A stretch of 64,000 nucleotides of DNA, from the NCBI RefSeq assembly GCF_014203095.1, contig NZ_JACHIG010000007.1, positions 186,001-250,000 on the forward strand, written 5' to 3'. This document shows, piece after piece, positions 55,681 to 64,000 of this stretch. The notes under the pieces are model-generated. The model was not told the DNA's origin, did not search any database, and was given only the letters and a program-made list of their open reading frames with translations. This DNA is from Prosthecobacter vanneervenii (GTDB taxonomy: Bacteria; Verrucomicrobiota; Verrucomicrobiia; Verrucomicrobiales; Verrucomicrobiaceae). The position numbers were made by a program, and so were the translations under genes. How positions within the stretch are numbered: the first letter of the stretch is position 1; each line of letters starts with the position of its first letter.

Positions 55681-57152
55681 GGCAGTGTCTTGGCGATCTT
55701 GTTAAACCCTTCGCGCACCGTTCCATCCGCGCTGATCAGCGGCTGCGGATTCTCTACGCGTCCCAGCTCACGCACGCCGGGCGCGTCCTTGGTCTTGTCT
55801 CCCAGGTCCGCCCTCATCGTCTCCGCATGCTTCTCCAGCTGCGCCACGATGTCCGCATGCTCTGCGGCCACGTTCTTCGCCTCGCCGATGTCTTCCTCCA
55901 GGTTATACAGCTCGTTCTTGCCCAGGTGCAGCTTCCACGGCCCGCTGCGCACCGCCTGCAGGTTGAAGCCCGCATAGTAATAAAACACATCATGCCCGCT
56001 CGCGCCCTTCTGGCCTAGCAACACAGGCGAGATATCCTTCCCGTCCAGCTTCAGCTCGCCCACGCTCTTGCAGTGCGCCAGCTCGCCAAAGGTCGGCAGC
56101 CAGTCCATGTGCGCTGTGATGGCCTTGGTCTCCGTGCCTGCGGGGATCCTGCCCGGCCACCACGCGATCGTGCATACGCGGATGCCGCCCTCCAGCGTGC
56201 TGCCCTTGCTGCCACGCAGCGGCGTGTTGTCCGCGCCTTGATTCAGCGGCCCGCCGTTGTCGCTGGTGAAGACCACCAGTGTGTTCGCATCCAGCTTCAG
56301 CTCACGCAGCGTGTCCAGCACCTGCCCCACAGACCAGTCCACCTCGATGGCCCAGTCTTTCTGCAGGCTGATGCCTGATTTGCCCATGAATTCCTGATGC
56401 GGGTAGTGCGGGAAATGCACCGCATTGTGCGGCAGGTAGAGGAAGAACGGCTTCTTCTGATGCTCGCGGATGAACTTCACCGCACGCTCCGTGTACCGTC
56501 GTGTGAAAGTGTGCTGCTGCGCCGCCTTCACGCGCTCCACCACATTGTGGTCTTCGATCAGCGGCAGCGGTGGCTGCGCCTGTCCCTTGATCCCCGTCTC
56601 CGGCTCGGCGTCGGCCTTGGCTGCTCCTGCTTTGCCCTTCGCGGCAGCCTTCGGCAGCGGTTGGTCAGGATTGCTCTTCGAGCCCTCCGCTCCCGGCCCC
56701 ATGTCGTTGGAATAGGGAATGCCATAGTAGCTGTCGAAGCCCTGGTTCGTGGGCAGAAACTCCGGCTGGTCACCCAGGTGCCATTTACCGATGCACGCCG
56801 TTGCATAGCCTGCGCCCTTTAGCACCTCGGCCACCGTGGTCGCCTTCGGGCTCAGGCCCACCGCCGCTGCTGGAAACAGCACATGCGGCACCGGCAGCAC
56901 ACGCTTCGGGTAGCAGCCCGTCATCATCGCTGCGCGCGATGGCGTGCACACCGGCGCGGCATAGTGGCTCGTCAGCTTCATCCCCTCCTTCGCCATGCGG
57001 TCGAGGTGAGGCGTGGAGATCTTCGCCCCAAACGGCCCGATGTCCGCATAGCCCAGATCATCAATGTTGATCAGCACAATGTTCGGCGTCTCGGCGGCGA
57101 AGGCGGAATACAGCAGAGTGAATGAAGAGAGAATAAGGAGCAGGGGTTTCAT
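55677..57152 (-). CDS. Secreted sulfatase (family S1)
   Basis: A 491-residue exported arylsulfatase-type enzyme. The signal peptide is about 1-20. The formylglycine site is Cys69 in CTPSRAAMMTG and the metal-binding start is NIVLINIDDLGYAD. GKWHLGD and the late FTSDNGGPLNQGADNTPLRG are also typical. An Ala/Lys-rich insert (about 168-185, KAAAKGKAGAAKADAEPE) is unusual. It needs a formylglycine-generating enzyme or anSME, neither of which is encoded here. It follows the other sulfatase after 20 bases and overlaps the LamG-like gene. Confidence 0.92.
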   Translation of the reverse strand: MKPLLLILSSFTLLYSAFAAETPNIVLINIDDLGYADIGPFGAKISTPHLDRMAKEGMKLTSHYAAPVCTPSRAAMMTGCYPKRVLPVPHVLFPAAAVGLSPKATTVAEVLKGAGYATACIGKWHLGDQPEFLPTNQGFDSYYGIPYSNDMGPGAEGSKSNPDQPLPKAAAKGKAGAAKADAEPETGIKGQAQPPLPLIEDHNVVERVKAAQQHTFTRRYTERAVKFIREHQKKPFFLYLPHNAVHFPHYPHQEFMGKSGISLQKDWAIEVDWSVGQVLDTLRELKLDANTLVVFTSDNGGPLNQGADNTPLRGSKGSTLEGGIRVCTIAWWPGRIPAGTETKAITAHMDWLPTFGELAHCKSVGELKLDGKDISPVLLGQKGASGHDVFYYYAGFNLQAVRSGPWKLHLGKNELYNLEEDIGEAKNVAAEHADIVAQLEKHAETMRADLGDKTKDAPGVRELGRVENPQPLISADGTVREGFNKIAKTLP

Positions 57153-57172
57153 GAAAAGAAGAAGTCGAATGC

Positions 57173-58690
57173 TCAAGGATCCACCAGTTCAGGATTGTAC
57201 ATCACATTTCCCTGTGGGATCGCAGGCGTCACACCATCAGCAGGGAAGGTGGTCTTCACGATGCCATGGAGCTGCTCGGCCAGCTTCGCCTGCACCTCGG
57301 CCTGCTCCGGTTTGTCCGCCAGATTAGTCAGCTCCTTCGGGTCGGTTTCATGATCGTACAGCTCCTTGCCCGCCTTGCCTTCATCCCACTCGGTGTAGCG
57401 ATAGCGGTCCGTGCGCAGCGCATAGCCAAAGATTCGTTTCCCATCATCTCCCTTCGCGGCGCTCGCGCCCATGCGCTTGAAGCCACCACCACGCACCACC
57501 TGGCTCAGCACCCAGCCGCGTCCTTTCACCGTGGGGTCCTTCAGCATCGGTGCCAGGCTCTGCCCCTGCAGATTTTCAGGACTCTTTACCCCGCACAGCT
57601 CCGCCAGCGTCGGATACAGGTCGATCAGCCCCACCGGCGCTTGCGCCACCGCACCTTGCTTCATGCCCGGCGCAGCGATGATGAGTGGCACGCGCGCACT
57701 TTCCTCAAACAGGCTCTGCTTCTGCCACAGGCCATGCTCGCCCAGGTGGTACCCGTGATCACTCGTAAAGACCACGATCGTGTTTTCCGCCAGTCCCAGA
57801 CGGTCCAGCGCATCCAGCACTTTGCCCGCCTGCGCATCCATGAAGCTGATCGCGGAATAATACGCCTGCACCGCCTGCCTGCGCAGATCATCCGTCAGCT
57901 TGTCCTGCTCCTTTTTGTAGCTGCCCAGGGCCGCAGCGGGCAGGTCTGCCTGATCTTCTTTCACTCCCTGCACCACCGGCATCTGCGCCTCCGGGTAGCC
58001 CTTGAACCACTTTTCAGGCGAGACATACGGCGTGTGCGGGCGGAAGAAACCCACCGCCAGAAAAAACGGCCGGTCCTTCTCCTTGGCGCAGCGCTCCAGC
58101 ACCCACTCGGCGTCCTTGGCCTGCAGGCCGTCCGTGTGTTTTTCATCCGGCTCCGGAGAGGCATACCAGCTCAGCGTGCCGCCAAAGTTGCCAGGCAGCA
58201 GGGAGAAAATCTTCGGGTGCTCCAGCAGGCGGTCAGCGCCAGCGGGGTTCAGCTCCAGCTCCCACGAGGCCGGGTCATCGTGGCCATTGGTGCCGATCGA
58301 GTTGGGCACTCCATAGTGGTAAAGCTTCCCGATCCTGGCCGCAAAGTAGCCATCCCTGCGAAAAGCCTGCGGCAGGCTGACCGCCTTCGGGATCGACTGC
58401 CGAAAGACCTGCGAGTTGGTCAAGATGCCCGTGCTGTTCGGGTACAGCCCCGTCAGCATCGAGTTCCGGCTCGGGCCGCACAGGGGGAACTGGCAGTTCG
58501 CATTTTGAAAGCGCACGCCCCTTGCCGCCAGCTTGTCCAGATTCGGCGTCTTTACCAGCGGATGCCCGTAGCAGCCCAGGCTGTTGTTCAGGTCGTCCGC
58601 CATCATGAAGAGCACATTCGGCCGCTGCGCGGCATGAAGCTGCGAAGCGAGGACAAGTACGGTGGTGGCGAGTAAGGTCGGGAGTCTCAT
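57173..58690 (-). CDS. Secreted sulfatase, iduronate-2-sulfatase-like
   Basis: A 505-residue exported sulfatase. The signal peptide is about 1-20. The formylglycine site is Cys71 in CGPSRNSMLTG. NVLFMMADDLNNSLGCYGHP, the KLYHYG segment, FFLAVGFFRPHTPYVSPEKW and VVFTSDHGYHLGEHGLWQK are marks of the iduronate-2-sulfatase branch. It is the first gene of a three-gene operon with the next sulfatase and the LamG-like protein. The target glycan, probably of algal or animal origin, is inferred only. Start ATG 58690, before the signal. Confidence 0.92.
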   Translation of the reverse strand: MRLPTLLATTVLVLASQLHAAQRPNVLFMMADDLNNSLGCYGHPLVKTPNLDKLAARGVRFQNANCQFPLCGPSRNSMLTGLYPNSTGILTNSQVFRQSIPKAVSLPQAFRRDGYFAARIGKLYHYGVPNSIGTNGHDDPASWELELNPAGADRLLEHPKIFSLLPGNFGGTLSWYASPEPDEKHTDGLQAKDAEWVLERCAKEKDRPFFLAVGFFRPHTPYVSPEKWFKGYPEAQMPVVQGVKEDQADLPAAALGSYKKEQDKLTDDLRRQAVQAYYSAISFMDAQAGKVLDALDRLGLAENTIVVFTSDHGYHLGEHGLWQKQSLFEESARVPLIIAAPGMKQGAVAQAPVGLIDLYPTLAELCGVKSPENLQGQSLAPMLKDPTVKGRGWVLSQVVRGGGFKRMGASAAKGDDGKRIFGYALRTDRYRYTEWDEGKAGKELYDHETDPKELTNLADKPEQAEVQAKLAEQLHGIVKTTFPADGVTPAIPQGNVMYNPELVDP

Positions 58691-58757
58691 GCGGCGGGGT
58701 GAAACGCAGCCCAGGCGTCCATCTTGCGGCCCGTCGTGCATCAATGCTGCATAACTT

Positions 58758-58795
58758 TTGACCTCAAAGACGCGAGGCGATAGTCTCCAAGTTTG
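58758..58795 (+). promoter_or_regulatory. Short-leader promoter of the first GT-C/TPR gene
   Basis: TTGACC (58758-58763), 17 bases, TAGTCT (58781-58786), nine bases, ATG 58796. The predicted +1 is at about 58793. The same layout precedes the paralogue at 61356. Confidence 0.5.
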
Positions 58796-61270
58796 ATGTC
58801 CGCCAAGCGCAGAAAATCGCCCAAGCCAGCTCCGCAGCCCCGACCGGAAAAGAGTCCGGTTCCAGCGGCTTGTTCAGTTCCAGCGGCATGTCCGGCCCCT
58901 GTGGCCGCAGCTCCGGCGCAGACTTTTCCAGACTGGGCGGGCACAGCACTCATCCTGGTAGTCACGCTGCTGGCCTACTACCCGGCGCTGCCCGGCGGCT
59001 TCTTGTGGGACGACGAGGAGTGGACCAAAAACATCGAGGAACTGAGGCAGAGCTGGCATGGGCTCTGGCGCATGTGGAGCGACTTCAAGGCCCTGCAGCA
59101 GTACTACCCTGTGAGCGGCACCACCTTCTGGATCGACGGCCGTCTGTGGGGCAGCTGGACCTTCCCCTACCATGTGGAGAATGTGCTCCTGCACGGCATT
59201 GCCGCCGTCATGTTTTGGCGTCTGCTGCGGCGGCTGGAGGTGCGCGGTGCCTTTCTGGCCGGAGCCTTGTTTGCCTGGCATCCGGTCATGGTCGAGTCGG
59301 TGGCATGGGTCACCGAGCGCAAAAACGTGCTCTCCATGGTCTTCTACCTCGGGGCCTTCCTGGCCTATGGTCATTACACCGGTTTCTGGAAGGAGGAGAC
59401 TCCGCCCCGCAGGCGCTGCATGTATGGGCTGGCACTGGGGCTCTTTGTGCTGGCGCTGCTGGCCAAGATCACGGTCTTTGCCTTTCCGGTGGCATTGGCG
59501 CTCCTTTGCTGGTGGCGGCGCGGCACACTCCGCTGGCGGCAGGATCTGCTGCCGCTGATCCCGTTTCTGGTCATTTCGGTCGTGGTAGGTGCTGGTATCT
59601 CCTGGCTGGAAAAATACAGTGTGGGCGCTGTCGGGAACGACTGGGACTGGACCTTTGCTGAGCGCATTCTCATCGCAGGCCATGCCCTGTGGTTCTACGC
59701 CCGGCAGATGTTCTTCCCCGTGGGGCAGTCCTTCATCTATGTGCAGTGGCATCCGGATGCCGGCTCATGGTGGCACTGGGTCTGCGCGCTGTCCGCGCTT
59801 GCCGTCATCGTTGGTGTCTGGCTGGCGCGCAAAAAAGTCGGGCGCGGCGTGGTGGTGGCGGTTTGGTATTTCGCCGGCACGCTCTTTCCGCTGCTCGGCT
59901 TCATGAACGTGTACGGCATGCGCTTCTCCGTGGTGGCAGACCACTGGGTGTACCTGCCCGGCATGAGCTTGATCGTGCTGGCGGCGTACGCGCTGGCAGG
60001 CAGTGGAAAGCTCTTGGGAAAGCGCGGAGAGCTGGCATGCATGGTGGTGGTGCTGGCTCTCATGCCCGTGCTGGCCTGGCGTCAGACGTGGCAGTATCAG
60101 GGCATGGAGGCCCTGTGGCTCTCCACGCTGGAGAAAAACCCGCAGTGCTGGCTCGCGCACAACAACTACGGCATCCTGCTCGTGGAAGACGGCCGCCTCG
60201 ACGCTGGCATATCCCACTACCGCGAGGCCTTGAAGCACAGGCCCGACTATGCGGAAGGGTTCAACAATCTGGCCACCGCGCTGATGAAAAAAGGTGCCAC
60301 AGACGAGGCGCTGCAGCTTTACCGCAAGGCCGTCTCCCTCAATCCCGGCAGCTCCGCCTGCAACTTTGACCTTGGCAACACCCTGCTGCAAAAAGGCGAG
60401 ATCGATGAGGCCATGCAGTATCTCACGCGTGCCCTCGAGCTGCGCCCTTCACGCGCGGAAACCCTCAACAGCCTGGCCACGGCCCTCACGCGCAAAGGCG
60501 AGATCGACGAAGCAATAAAACTCTGCCGCAAAGCCCTGGAGCTCCGCCCCGACTACCCCGAGGCGCACAATAACCTCGGCTTCCTCCTCCTGCGCAAAAA
60601 CGAGATCGATGAAGCCATGCAGCACTGCCGCAGAGCCATCGAGCTGCGGCCCGGCTACGCGGAGGCACAAAACAATCTCGGCAACGCCTTTCTCCAGCAG
60701 GGCCGCATTGACGATGCCATCCCATGCTATCGCGAAGCGCAGCACCTGCAGCCCGAATCCGCAGATGCTCCCTTCAATCTCGGCAACGCCCATCTGATGA
60801 AAGGTCAGATCGATGCCTCCATCGATTTCTACGAGCAGGCCCTGAAACTCCGCCCGGCCTACGCCGAGGCCAGCTACAGCCTCGGCAATGCCTGGATGCA
60901 AAAGCGCCGCCTCGACAAGGCGGTGGAGCATTTCCAGACCGCGCTCAAAGCCGCGCCCGACCACATCCCCACTCTCAACAACCTCGCTTGGATTCTCGCC
61001 ACTTCCAGAGAGGCATCCCTGCGCGATGGCGCTGCTGCCGTCGAACTGATGCTGCATGCGGACAAGATCGCAGGCGGCACCAGCCCCGTGATCAAAAACA
61101 CCCTCGCTGCCGCCTATGCGGAGGCGGGCCGCTTTGACGATGCACGGGTGGCATCCCGGCAGGCGGCGGACCTGGCCCTGCAGCAGGGAAACACAGATCT
61201 CTCCCGCCTCATCAGAGAGGAGCAGATCCTCTTTGAGTCGGGCAGGCCTTTCCGCGACAGCGGACCCTGA
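58796..61270 (+). CDS. GT-C-like membrane protein with C-terminal TPR array (first paralogue)
   Basis: An 824-residue inner-membrane protein. A basic, Pro/Ala-rich start (about 1-48) precedes about ten helices (about 50-430) of the TMTC/DUF1736 type: the first external loop has the acidic GGFLWDDEEW, then YYPVSGTTFWIDGRLWGSWT, HPVMVESVAWVTERKNVLSM and GFMNVYGMRFSVVADHWVYL. About nine tetratricopeptide repeats follow (about 455-790). Related eukaryotic TMTC proteins are O-mannosyltransferases, so protein or lipid glycosylation is a fair guess. ATG 58796 is chosen over the TTG just before it. Confidence 0.8.
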   Translation: MSAKRRKSPKPAPQPRPEKSPVPAACSVPAACPAPVAAAPAQTFPDWAGTALILVVTLLAYYPALPGGFLWDDEEWTKNIEELRQSWHGLWRMWSDFKALQQYYPVSGTTFWIDGRLWGSWTFPYHVENVLLHGIAAVMFWRLLRRLEVRGAFLAGALFAWHPVMVESVAWVTERKNVLSMVFYLGAFLAYGHYTGFWKEETPPRRRCMYGLALGLFVLALLAKITVFAFPVALALLCWWRRGTLRWRQDLLPLIPFLVISVVVGAGISWLEKYSVGAVGNDWDWTFAERILIAGHALWFYARQMFFPVGQSFIYVQWHPDAGSWWHWVCALSALAVIVGVWLARKKVGRGVVVAVWYFAGTLFPLLGFMNVYGMRFSVVADHWVYLPGMSLIVLAAYALAGSGKLLGKRGELACMVVVLALMPVLAWRQTWQYQGMEALWLSTLEKNPQCWLAHNNYGILLVEDGRLDAGISHYREALKHRPDYAEGFNNLATALMKKGATDEALQLYRKAVSLNPGSSACNFDLGNTLLQKGEIDEAMQYLTRALELRPSRAETLNSLATALTRKGEIDEAIKLCRKALELRPDYPEAHNNLGFLLLRKNEIDEAMQHCRRAIELRPGYAEAQNNLGNAFLQQGRIDDAIPCYREAQHLQPESADAPFNLGNAHLMKGQIDASIDFYEQALKLRPAYAEASYSLGNAWMQKRRLDKAVEHFQTALKAAPDHIPTLNNLAWILATSREASLRDGAAAVELMLHADKIAGGTSPVIKNTLAAAYAEAGRFDDARVASRQAADLALQQGNTDLSRLIREEQILFESGRPFRDSGP

Positions 61271-61317
61271 AAGCCGCTCGCATCTCGCTGTAGACCACAG
61301 CTTGGAGCGACATTTTT

Positions 61318-61355
61318 TTGACCCAGCCAGCCCGGCACGTTAGCCTTGCCTTTTA
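61318..61355 (+). promoter_or_regulatory. Short-leader promoter of the second GT-C/TPR gene
   Basis: TTGACC (61318-61323), 17 bases, TAGCCT (61341-61346), nine bases, ATG 61356. It is nearly identical in design to the promoter at 58758. Confidence 0.5.
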
Positions 61356-63992
61356 ATGCCGAAAAGCAGCCCCAAGAAAAACCAGCCCGCAGCCAGTGCT
61401 GCACCCGCTCCACGCCGTCTGCCGGAGTGGGCGTTCATGCTGGCGCTGCTCTTGCTGGCCTTTGCGGCTTACTATCCATCCCTGAACGGCGGCTTTGTCT
61501 GGGATGATGATTCGTGGACGGCCAACATCGAGCCTATGCTCCGGGACGGCGCGGGCCTGTGGAAGATGTGGCGCGATCCCACCGCCCTGCAGCAGTACTA
61601 CCCGCTCAGCGGCACCACCTTCTGGCTCGACTTTCAATGTTGGGGCTGGTGGACGCTCCCCTACCATGTGGAAAATCTGCTGCTGCATCTCGCGGCGGCG
61701 CTGTTGTTCTGGCGCGTGCTGGTCCAGTTTCAGGTGCCCGGCGCGTGGCTGGCGGCTGCTGTGTTTGCCGTCCATCCGGTCATGGTGGAGTCGGTGGCCT
61801 GGATCACCGAACGCAAAAACGTGCTCTCCCTGGTGTTCTTTTTGGCCGCGCTGCTGTCCTACGGCAGGTTCGTTTCATTCTGGCACTCTGAAGACAGGGC
61901 TGCAGGTGGCTGGCGTGCGTACACCGCTGCCATGGTCTTCTTCATCCTGGCCCTTCTGGCCAAGGTCACGGCCTTTGCTTTTCCGGCGGTGCTGCTGGTG
62001 CTGTGCTGGTGGCGGCGTGGCAGCATCCGCTGGCGTGCAGATGTGCTGCCGCTGCTGCCCTTCTTTGCCGTCGCCATCGCATTCGGTCTCGGCATCGCAT
62101 GGCTGGAGACCCACACCGTCGGTGCCAGTGGTCCGGACTGGGACTGGTCATGGCCGCAGCGCTTCCTCCTCGCAGGCAGGGCCCTGTGGTTCTACGCTTG
62201 CAAGGTCTTCCTGCCGCTCGGGCTCAGCTTCATCTATCCACAGTGGACCCCGGATGCCGGCTCCGTCTTCCACTGGCTCATGCTGGTTTCCGCCGTGGGG
62301 GTGTTTGTGGTTCTGTGGCTGGCTCGTGCCCGCCTGGGCCGCGGGCCGCTGGCGGCTGCCTGTCTCTTTGCCGGCACCCTGTTTCCCGTCCTCGGGTTCA
62401 TGAATGTGTACGGCATGCGCTTCTCCGTGGTGGCAGACCACTGGGTTTATGTCTCCACCCTGCCCTTGCTGGCATTGATGGCCGCTGGCCTCGTGGCAGT
62501 GATGCAGCGGCTCCAGCACCAGGGGCTCCGTCAGGGGCTCTATGGCCTGCTGCTCCTCCTGCTGGCGTTGCAGAGCTGGCGGCAGGCTGGCCAGTATCGC
62601 AGCATGGAGACCCTCTGGCGTTCCACGCTGGAGAAAAATCCCGGCTGCTGGATGGCTTGGAACAATCTGGGAAACCTGATCCTCCAGCAGGGCAAGATCG
62701 ATGAATCCATCTCCTTCTTCAGCAAAGCGCTGGAGCTCAGGCCTCACTACGCCGAGGCGCATAACAACCTGGGCGAGGCGCTTCTGCGCAAAGGCCTCTT
62801 CGCCGACTACCAGAAAGAGCTGGATCGTGTCATCGCTGAATTTCAGAGCGCCGTTGATCTGGAGCCGTGGAATGCCGCAGGCTATTACAATCTCGGCAGC
62901 GCCCTGCTTCAGGCCGGTAAATTCGACGAGTCGATTTCCCGCTTTGAAAAAGCACTCAGCCTCAAGGAGGCCTACGACGACGCCCACAACAATCTCGGCG
63001 TGGCGCTGGTGCAGAAGAACCGGGTCGATGACGCCATCAGCCATTACCGCCGCGCCTTGCAGCTCAGGCCTTCCAATGTCGAGGCCATGGTCAATCTCGG
63101 CGCCGCGCTGCTTGGTCGTGGGCAGGTCGATGAAGCGGTCGCTCTTTACGAGCAGGCGCTGAAGCTTCAGCCAGACCACTCCGGCGCGCACAACAATCTG
63201 GGCATGGCCCTCCTGCAAAAGGGCAGGGCGCCGGAGGCTATGCAGCACCTTCAGCGCTCCCTGGAGCTCAGGCCCACCAATGCCGAGGCCCATTGCAACC
63301 TGGCCAAATGCCTCAGCGAAGAGGGTAAATTCGAAGCTGCCATCCAGCATTACGAGAGCGCGCTCAAGGTGCGCCCCGGTTACGGCGATGCACTCTATGG
63401 CCTCGGTGTGGCGCTGAGCCGCACCGGCCATGTCAAAGAGGCCGTACAGCAGTATCAGCTGGCCGTGCAGAGCGAGCCCGCACGCGCCGATGCCCGGATC
63501 AATCTCGGAAACCTGCTGCTGCAGCTGGGAGATGTCACCGCGGCTGTGGACCATCTTGAGCGTGCCGTGGAGCTCGCGCCAGGAGAGCTGCTTTCCCACA
63601 ACAGCCTTGGCAATGCCTACCTTCAGGCTCGCAAAATCTCCGAGGCCGTGCAGCAGTTTGAGCTGGCTCTCAAGAGCAGCCCCGACAATTGGGTGGTTCT
63701 CAACAACCTCGCATGGATCCTCGCCACCTCACAGCAGGCTTCTGTGCGCGATGGAGTCAGGGCAGTGTCTCTGGCCCGGCAGTCCAGCAAAGCCGCAGGC
63801 GAGGAAAACCCATTCGTTCTGCGCACCCTCGCCGCTGCTTATGCCGAGGCCGGACAGTTTGATGAAGCCCTGCAGTCCGCCGCATCGGCCAGGCGCATGG
63901 CTCAGGTGCTCGGAAACACCTCTCTGGCGGAAGCCATTCAGGCGGCCATGCAGCTTTATCAGGCAAAGACCCCGTTCAGGGATGTCCAGTGA
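61356..63992 (+). CDS. GT-C-like membrane protein with C-terminal TPR array (second paralogue)
   Basis: An 878-residue paralogue of the preceding protein. The membrane half (about 25-415) keeps every landmark: GGFVWDDDSWTANIEP, YYPLSGTTFWLDFQCWGWWT, HPVMVESVAWITERKNVLSL and GFMNVYGMRFSVVADHWVYV. The TPR half (about 430-860) has about eleven repeats of the form A-x-A-H-x-N-L-G, one or two more than its sister, including a unit with an insertion (DYQKELDRVIAEFQSAVDLE). The two genes are tandem copies, diverged mostly in the TPR part, so they may take different partners. Function is inferred as for the sister protein. Confidence 0.8.
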   Translation: MPKSSPKKNQPAASAAPAPRRLPEWAFMLALLLLAFAAYYPSLNGGFVWDDDSWTANIEPMLRDGAGLWKMWRDPTALQQYYPLSGTTFWLDFQCWGWWTLPYHVENLLLHLAAALLFWRVLVQFQVPGAWLAAAVFAVHPVMVESVAWITERKNVLSLVFFLAALLSYGRFVSFWHSEDRAAGGWRAYTAAMVFFILALLAKVTAFAFPAVLLVLCWWRRGSIRWRADVLPLLPFFAVAIAFGLGIAWLETHTVGASGPDWDWSWPQRFLLAGRALWFYACKVFLPLGLSFIYPQWTPDAGSVFHWLMLVSAVGVFVVLWLARARLGRGPLAAACLFAGTLFPVLGFMNVYGMRFSVVADHWVYVSTLPLLALMAAGLVAVMQRLQHQGLRQGLYGLLLLLLALQSWRQAGQYRSMETLWRSTLEKNPGCWMAWNNLGNLILQQGKIDESISFFSKALELRPHYAEAHNNLGEALLRKGLFADYQKELDRVIAEFQSAVDLEPWNAAGYYNLGSALLQAGKFDESISRFEKALSLKEAYDDAHNNLGVALVQKNRVDDAISHYRRALQLRPSNVEAMVNLGAALLGRGQVDEAVALYEQALKLQPDHSGAHNNLGMALLQKGRAPEAMQHLQRSLELRPTNAEAHCNLAKCLSEEGKFEAAIQHYESALKVRPGYGDALYGLGVALSRTGHVKEAVQQYQLAVQSEPARADARINLGNLLLQLGDVTAAVDHLERAVELAPGELLSHNSLGNAYLQARKISEAVQQFELALKSSPDNWVVLNNLAWILATSQQASVRDGVRAVSLARQSSKAAGEENPFVLRTLAAAYAEAGQFDEALQSAASARRMAQVLGNTSLAEAIQAAMQLYQAKTPFRDVQ

Positions 63993-64000
63993 GCTGTCGA

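Noticed and set aside
62148..63599. A 483-codon minus-strand frame in the last TPR gene
   Set aside because: It reflects the periodic TPR codons of the plus strand and has no independent support.

Overview
The window reads as chromosomal DNA of a free-living, Gram-negative, GC-rich heterotroph of the Verrucomicrobia, most like Verrucomicrobiaceae such as Prosthecobacter. That placement is an inference. It rests on two sulfatases, three 3-keto-disaccharide-hydrolase/LamG-type secreted proteins (DUF1080-like), DUF5069, a CehA/McbA-type metallohydrolase, a PQQ-type propeller, exported sugar-active enzymes and GT-C/TPR membrane proteins. No rRNA, tRNA, CRISPR array or complete insertion sequence was seen.

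Layout. 1-1.3 kb: small hypothetical genes. 1.4-6.2 kb: trigger factor, a PL10 pectate lyase and RecQ. 6.2-11 kb: a same-strand run of SGNH hydrolase, creatininase-family enzyme, small membrane protein, MFS carrier and sialidase-like protein. 11-14.6 kb: a DUF2786-like protein, a hybrid histidine kinase and an exported helix-hairpin-helix protein. 14.7-21 kb: nuoIJKLMN, the distal half of complex I, behind a CRP/FNR-like palindrome. 21.1-25.4 kb: two exported peptidases, one Lon-like (Ser/Lys) and one papain/C39-like (Cys/His/Asp), each behind two copies of the same unrecognised ~150-residue repeat. 25.4-33 kb: DUF5069, LamG-like protein, esterase, phosphofructokinase, EamA carrier, an antitoxin with a broken ParE-type toxin, and a CehA/McbA metallohydrolase. 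33-41 kb: REP-like hairpins, PBP1C, a PIN toxin-antitoxin pair, prephenate dehydratase, secreted hydrolase and DUF1080 proteins, an FHA-LuxR regulator and a divergent Cys-rich microprotein. 41-47 kb: VTT membrane protein, PQQ-type propeller, an exported protein, an ABC-F ATPase, a MITE-like palindrome and an L,D-transpeptidase. 47-52 kb: GxxExxY pseudogene, sugar-isomerase-like protein, RelE-type toxin-antitoxin pair, hisF, transaldolase and lactonase. 52-64 kb: small lipoprotein, D-threonine-aldolase-like enzyme, an AT-richer SseB-domain gene, EVE protein, a sulfatase operon and two tandem GT-C/TPR paralogues.

How the genes work together. Many products are exported and act on plant or algal polysaccharide (pectate lyase, esterases, sulfatases, DUF1080 and sialidase-like proteins), with MFS and EamA carriers for uptake and PfkA, transaldolase and lactonase downstream. 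Complex I supplies respiration. PBP1C and the L,D-transpeptidase act on the wall.

Two things stand out. First, the twin-peptidase locus at 21.1-25.4 kb looks like an undescribed secreted system. Second, eleven genes on both strands carry a TTGAC-type -35 box only 34-39 bases before the start codon. This implies transcripts that begin at or within a few bases of the start codon (leaderless or nearly so) and fits the general lack of Shine-Dalgarno sequences here.
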